Shown: positions 60,201-64,000 of the stretch, piece by piece | Layout: each line of letters opens with the position of its first letter | Numbering within the stretch: position 1 is the stretch's first letter | From: Ligustrum vulgare | Lineage: Eukaryota > Streptophyta > Magnoliopsida > Lamiales > Oleaceae | Reading direction: 5' to 3' | DNA: 64,000 nt | Assembly: GCA_963555705.1 (NCBI GenBank) | Contig: OY743169.1 | Coordinates: 46,922,124 to 46,986,123 of the forward strand | Translations under genes and position numbers: made by a program | Notes under the pieces: generated by a model | Told to the model about the DNA's origin: nothing | The model's database searches: none | The model's input: only the letters and a program-made list of their open reading frames with translations

Positions 60201-60351
60201 AAAAGTTGAGTTTTGATCTTTGGAGTGTGAAAGCAATAAAAGTTGAGTGTGAAAATAAATGAAATATATAATATATAATATTGTATAAAAAAAATCACAA
60301 AAAGTTGTGTCAAATTGACGGGAAATTCTCCCCCTTTAATATTAAGTAAGA
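57274..60351 (-). mobile_element. Helitron B, 3.1 kb, inverse of Helitron A
   Basis: On the minus strand it starts TCTTACTTAATATTAAAGG at 60351 and ends with hairpin CCCGTGCATCGCACGGG (57301-57285), seven bases and CTAG at 57274, followed by T. It is highly similar to Helitron A in opposite orientation but has only one copy of the 577-bp unit. It contains the same transposase remnants. Its first base abuts the CTAG of Helitron C. Confidence 0.92.
57400..58570 (-). pseudogene. Helitron transposase remnant in Helitron B
   Basis: The helicase C-terminal segment (57538-57828) reads HTQGLSNGTRLIVTKLGDHV, FIPILSLNPSDSRIL and VMTINKSQGQSFSH. The N-terminal segment (58404-58590) reads CCIQEKVNISLMEDHPLIL and LKIPLRTFRHIICC. 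The same internal region is missing as in Helitron A, so both derive from one already-deleted ancestor. Confidence 0.85.
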
Positions 60352-60978
60352 CTAGTACTAGTATTTCACCCGTGCTATGCACGGAAATTGTTATCCACAA
60401 TATCGATTTTAATAAGTATTTATAAAATTTTAATGTTTATACATAATCAACACATATAAATGCATAAAAAATAATTTTCTATTTCAATAATTATTAGACT
60501 TTATAAAATAATATACCTAATTCAAATTATTAAAAACATCTTTGAATAGTAAACTTCAATTTATATATTTAAATATTTGAATTTAATGAATAAAACTTTA
60601 TTTACAAAAATAAGCAGTCAAAATAATGATTTTGAAAATCTCGCAATTATCATGATACGACAATCAAGTAAAGTTAGAAATCACGAAATTGTACTGAAAA
60701 TCTTATACCCTGTAATCTTTAAAAATTTATCAAAAGTAAGTTTGGTTAAAAAATATTAATCATTGTATTAATATTATTAACTTAAAAGAAATCAATAACC
60801 TTCGTTCAATAACTTTTTCGATAAATTATTTATAAGTAACACATTTTTTCAACCTACTTTTTAATCACATATATTTCTCCAAAATTTTTCTCAACCACAC
60901 ATTTTATTATAATACTAAAATATAAAGAATTTAAGAATTAATTCTGTCAGACTATCCTACTTTCATATATAGTATAGA
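60352..60978 (-). mobile_element. Helitron C, 0.6 kb, non-autonomous
   Basis: The 5' end TCTATACTATATATGAAAG is at 60978 (preceded by A). The 3' end has CCGTGCATAGCACGG, GTGAAATA and CTAG. CTAG occurs twice (60361-60358 and 60355-60352); taking the second one places the end exactly before the T that starts Helitron B. It is similar to Helitron E but shorter. Confidence 0.82.
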
Positions 60979-61490
60979 TTTTCACCAGTGCAATGAACTT
61001 AAATTGTTATCCGTAATATCGATAAGTATTCATTAAAATTTAATGATTATACATAATCAACACTAATGCAAAAGGTATAAAAATAATTTCTCCATTCTCA
61101 TCACATATTTAATATTTTTCTCAATTTTCATTCAAAAACACCAATACAATAATTAAAAATATGTGTTTAATCTTAATATACGACAATTGAACAACGTTGA
61201 AGATCAATAAACTATTATATCATATAATCTTTGCACAATTATTAAAATTAAAAATGATTAAAAAATATTAACCATTATTTACCATAATAGTAGACTATTA
61301 GTGCATATATATATAAGACAATAAATGCATTTATATCTATCTAGATTTTGCATTCACATTTGGCGTATAACTATTTTGTATTCACATTAATCTCGTTTTG
61401 CATTCACACTAACCAAACCATATAAGGGATGTGCACTTTAGGCGGGAAAACAATAGCTTCTATGGAAAGCTACACTTACTTTTATTAATA
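60979..61490 (-). mobile_element. Helitron G, about 0.5 kb, degraded
   Basis: The body matches Helitron F, and the decayed 3' end (AGTTCATTGCACTGGTG) abuts the 5' end of Helitron C just as F abuts E. The 5' part has GTGTGAATGCAAAA repeats and TTTTCCCGCC as in Helitron H. Its own TC start is missing because Helitron D is inserted at or just inside it. Confidence 0.6.
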
Positions 61491-64000
61491 CTAGTGAATC
61501 ACCCGTGCAATGCACGGGAAGAAACGTATTGATAAAGATAATTCAATGTGAAATTAGATGAATCATTCAGATAAAATAAATAAATTTTGCAAAAAGATAT
61601 CATCATTTATTGGTTTCATATGACTACAAATTCTGGAATACTTCTTTGTACATAACATTGTTTGTTAATTTTGTTGGTCTTCCATTCTTATCACAAATCA
61701 ACATCTTTAATGCAGAACGATTTGTCACCTAGAAATCGCAACATAAAGTTGTCCATGTGTAAACATCAGCCATTTAAGAAGAAGTCCAACACGCGAACAT
61801 GATTGTCCCCGACTCTTATTGATAATAATGGCATAGGACGTCATCAATGAAAATTGTCTTCTTTGAAATCTAATAGGTTTTCTAGAATTAGAAGGACTCA
61901 ATGATATCATTGGAATAAAGAACTTGTGTCCTGCATTGATGCTAGAAAGAATTTGACCTTCTAGAACATGGTCGCCAAGTTTTGTAACTATCAACCTTGT
62001 TCCATTGCACAACCCCTGTGTATGATCAATATTTCTCAGAAAGAACTTGTATCCTTCACTTATCCGATACAACGGTCCACCACGTAGTGCAATAAAGATA
62101 TCCCTGTGTCCAAGTCATGTATCAAAATCTACCGACAATCAATTCGGTAATTTCATCGACAATAGGAAAATCATATTGGCTATCACCGGTCGCCCACCAA
62201 CCAATAAGTATAAGTTTTACATTTGAAATGTTTTCCTCAATCATCTTTTCTCAAACTGACCTAAATTGCTTTAACAATTTGTTGTATTTGTCTAGCATAT
62301 TTTTCAAAAAAAGATATACAATCATGCAACATTGAATCGCATGATTTACTCCTATCAAGGGACATTAAAAGATATAAATTAAATTTCAGACTAAATTATC
62401 TGTAAACAATATAAATATAAAAGCAATAAATACATAATACGTACCCCATGACCCTTTTTCTGCTTTCAACATCATTCACATTGTCAACAATGTAAAGTGA
62501 GCAAATTGTAGAGCCGAACCATCATCAGGCAACAGACTCTCAATCTTATGGCAATTTTGACCGTGTAATCAGAAGACTGAAGGCCCTCCACATCATTTAG
62601 CCCATTATCTAATCCCCCCATAGAAGTGAACGAAAACATCATATTGTATGTCTGAATGTTCTCAACAAAATTCTCAATCCTGTCGTCCCTATCATATAAC
62701 AAATTTTTCAAAATAAGCGGATGATCTTCCATAAGAGGAATCTTCACTTTCTCTTGTATACAACAAAGAAGGGTTAACAAATAAACCGCGAAATCGAATT
62801 AAATCGCAACAAATGGTTTGGTTTGGTTCAGTTCGGTTTGGAAAAATTCCAAACTGCTTTAAACGATTTGGTTTAGGTTTCAATTGTCAAAACCGCGATT
62901 TCAAACAGTCAACCCGTCAAATTTTAAAAAATTAAAAAAATAAAAATAAAGGCAAACGTTCAATTAAAAAAATGCAACACACTTTTTATTGTCAACAAAT
63001 CAAAATTAAGGAATCAAAGATTAATTTGTTCAAATTCACAATCATTTGGAAATAATTATTGCTCCTACAATTCATAATCATCATCCAAGACAACATGTAT
63101 AAGAAACGAATTCGATAATCATAAAAAAAGAAGAAAAATACTAAAATTGTGAGATTGACAATGATGCATTAAATTTCATGATATTATAGGTTTTTGCAAT
63201 AATTATACAACGTAATTATTTTTTTTTATGAAAATTATAATATAACATTGATCATCTCAATTTTCAGTTAAGTAAATTGGGATACAATTTACTTATTGTT
63301 GTAGAAATTTAAGAATCATAAGTATTGAATTAAAATATAACAATTAATATCATGTCATAGTTAATTATTTTTTAAAATTTAGACTTAACAATTATGACAA
63401 AAAAATCATTAATAACTATATAATTTCAAAACAATATAAATAAATCTGTTAACCGTTAATGTAAAAAATATGATATGAGACTTTCTGGAATAAAAAATTA
63501 TATAATAATTAAATGTAATTTTAAATAAAATTATTTTGGTAAATAATCTGATATAGAAAAAAAAGGTTATTATGTATATATAACAAAGAACTTAAAAGTA
63601 TGACTATTTAAAATGAAATTTAATACAACTTGATTAAATATTCGATATAAATGAAAATGAAAATTCGACATTGGATTTGTATGACCGAACGAAACTATTC
63701 ATCCATAAGATTGAGACCAATAAAATATCACAATTATTATAAAAAAATTATTTACGTATTAAAAGTAACTTTCTATAAAAATACTAATTAATTTAATAGA
63801 ACGCAATACAAAGGAGCTCAATTTTTTAGATGTACTAAATAACTAAAAAAATAAGATTATTTATAAAAAGTTTTATATGATAATATTTATTTAGTATTAG
63901 ATGCTTAATACAAGTTCGATATAATTTTGAACTAAAAATTTTACATTGAATTTGTATGAGTGCATACAAATACTTATTTGTAAGATTCAAATCATTAAAT
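61491..64000 (-). mobile_element. Helitron D, 3' part, runs out of the window
   Basis: The 3' end has hairpin CCCGTGCATTGCACGGG, GTGATTCA and CTAG at 61491, followed by T. The body follows Helitron B but is clearly more diverged and carries private insertions, for example 63335-63600. The single 577-bp unit begins near the right edge, so the 5' end should lie a few hundred bases beyond 64000. Confidence 0.88.
61640..62790 (-). pseudogene. Helitron transposase remnant in Helitron D
   Basis: The helicase end (61725-62072) reads LRNIDHTQGLCNGTRLIVTK, FQRRQFSLMTSYAIIINKSR and FTHGQLYVAISR, and is the best preserved of the three copies. The N-terminal part (62484-62780) keeps NIQTYNMMFSFTSMGGLDNG, the conserved block upstream of the Rep domain. 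The Rep domain and most helicase motifs are absent here too. Confidence 0.87.

Overview
The window looks like an intergenic, repeat-dominated stretch of a eudicot plant nuclear genome. It is very AT-rich, its introns are plant-like GT-AG introns, and its transposon families (CACTA/En-Spm, Ty3-gypsy, plant L1-type LINE, Harbinger and Mutator MITEs, Helitrons) are those of angiosperms. I cannot name the species. I see one intact-looking host gene, a five-exon GDSL esterase/lipase on the minus strand (22205-24161). Almost everything else is transposable-element sequence, much of it nested.

Layout. 1-13616 is an L1-type LINE on the plus strand, broken by three later insertions: the right part of a CACTA element with a Ulp1-like protease gene (1-4559), a short CACTA-type MITE (4843-5220, target duplication ATT) and a Ty3-gypsy element in antisense (7866-13043, target duplication GGGAT). 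13617-15890 is an antisense gag-protease fragment of another gypsy element. 15895-20060 is a plus-strand chromodomain-type gypsy relic split by an LTR-like insert (16204-17866), which itself holds a Harbinger MITE. The GDSL gene follows. 26573-27668 is a Mutator-like MITE with ~50-bp inverted ends and a perfect 9-bp target duplication.

From about 27970 to the end the sequence is mainly Helitrons, recognised by TC starts, a CCCGTGC/GCACGGG hairpin and CTAG ends. A 13.6-kb CACTA element (34218-47805, target duplication ATA) sits inside one of these Helitrons, and the Helitron sequence resumes on its far side. This CACTA carries a TNP2 transposase gene broken by a stop codon and a 544-bp tandem duplication, a second Transposase_24-type gene, and a captured multi-exon fragment of a PHO1-family phosphate exporter gene (42875-46115). 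A 2.3-kb solo LTR has landed in an intron of the captured fragment.

The right end holds two related Helitrons facing each other tail to tail around a ~100-bp foldback (52958-60351). The same arrangement occurs at 29879-34217. Next to the second pair is a run of same-strand Helitrons joined nearly end to end (57274-64000). All transposase, polymerase and helicase remnants seen here are disrupted. The elements look non-autonomous, and any recent movement would have relied on proteins encoded elsewhere.
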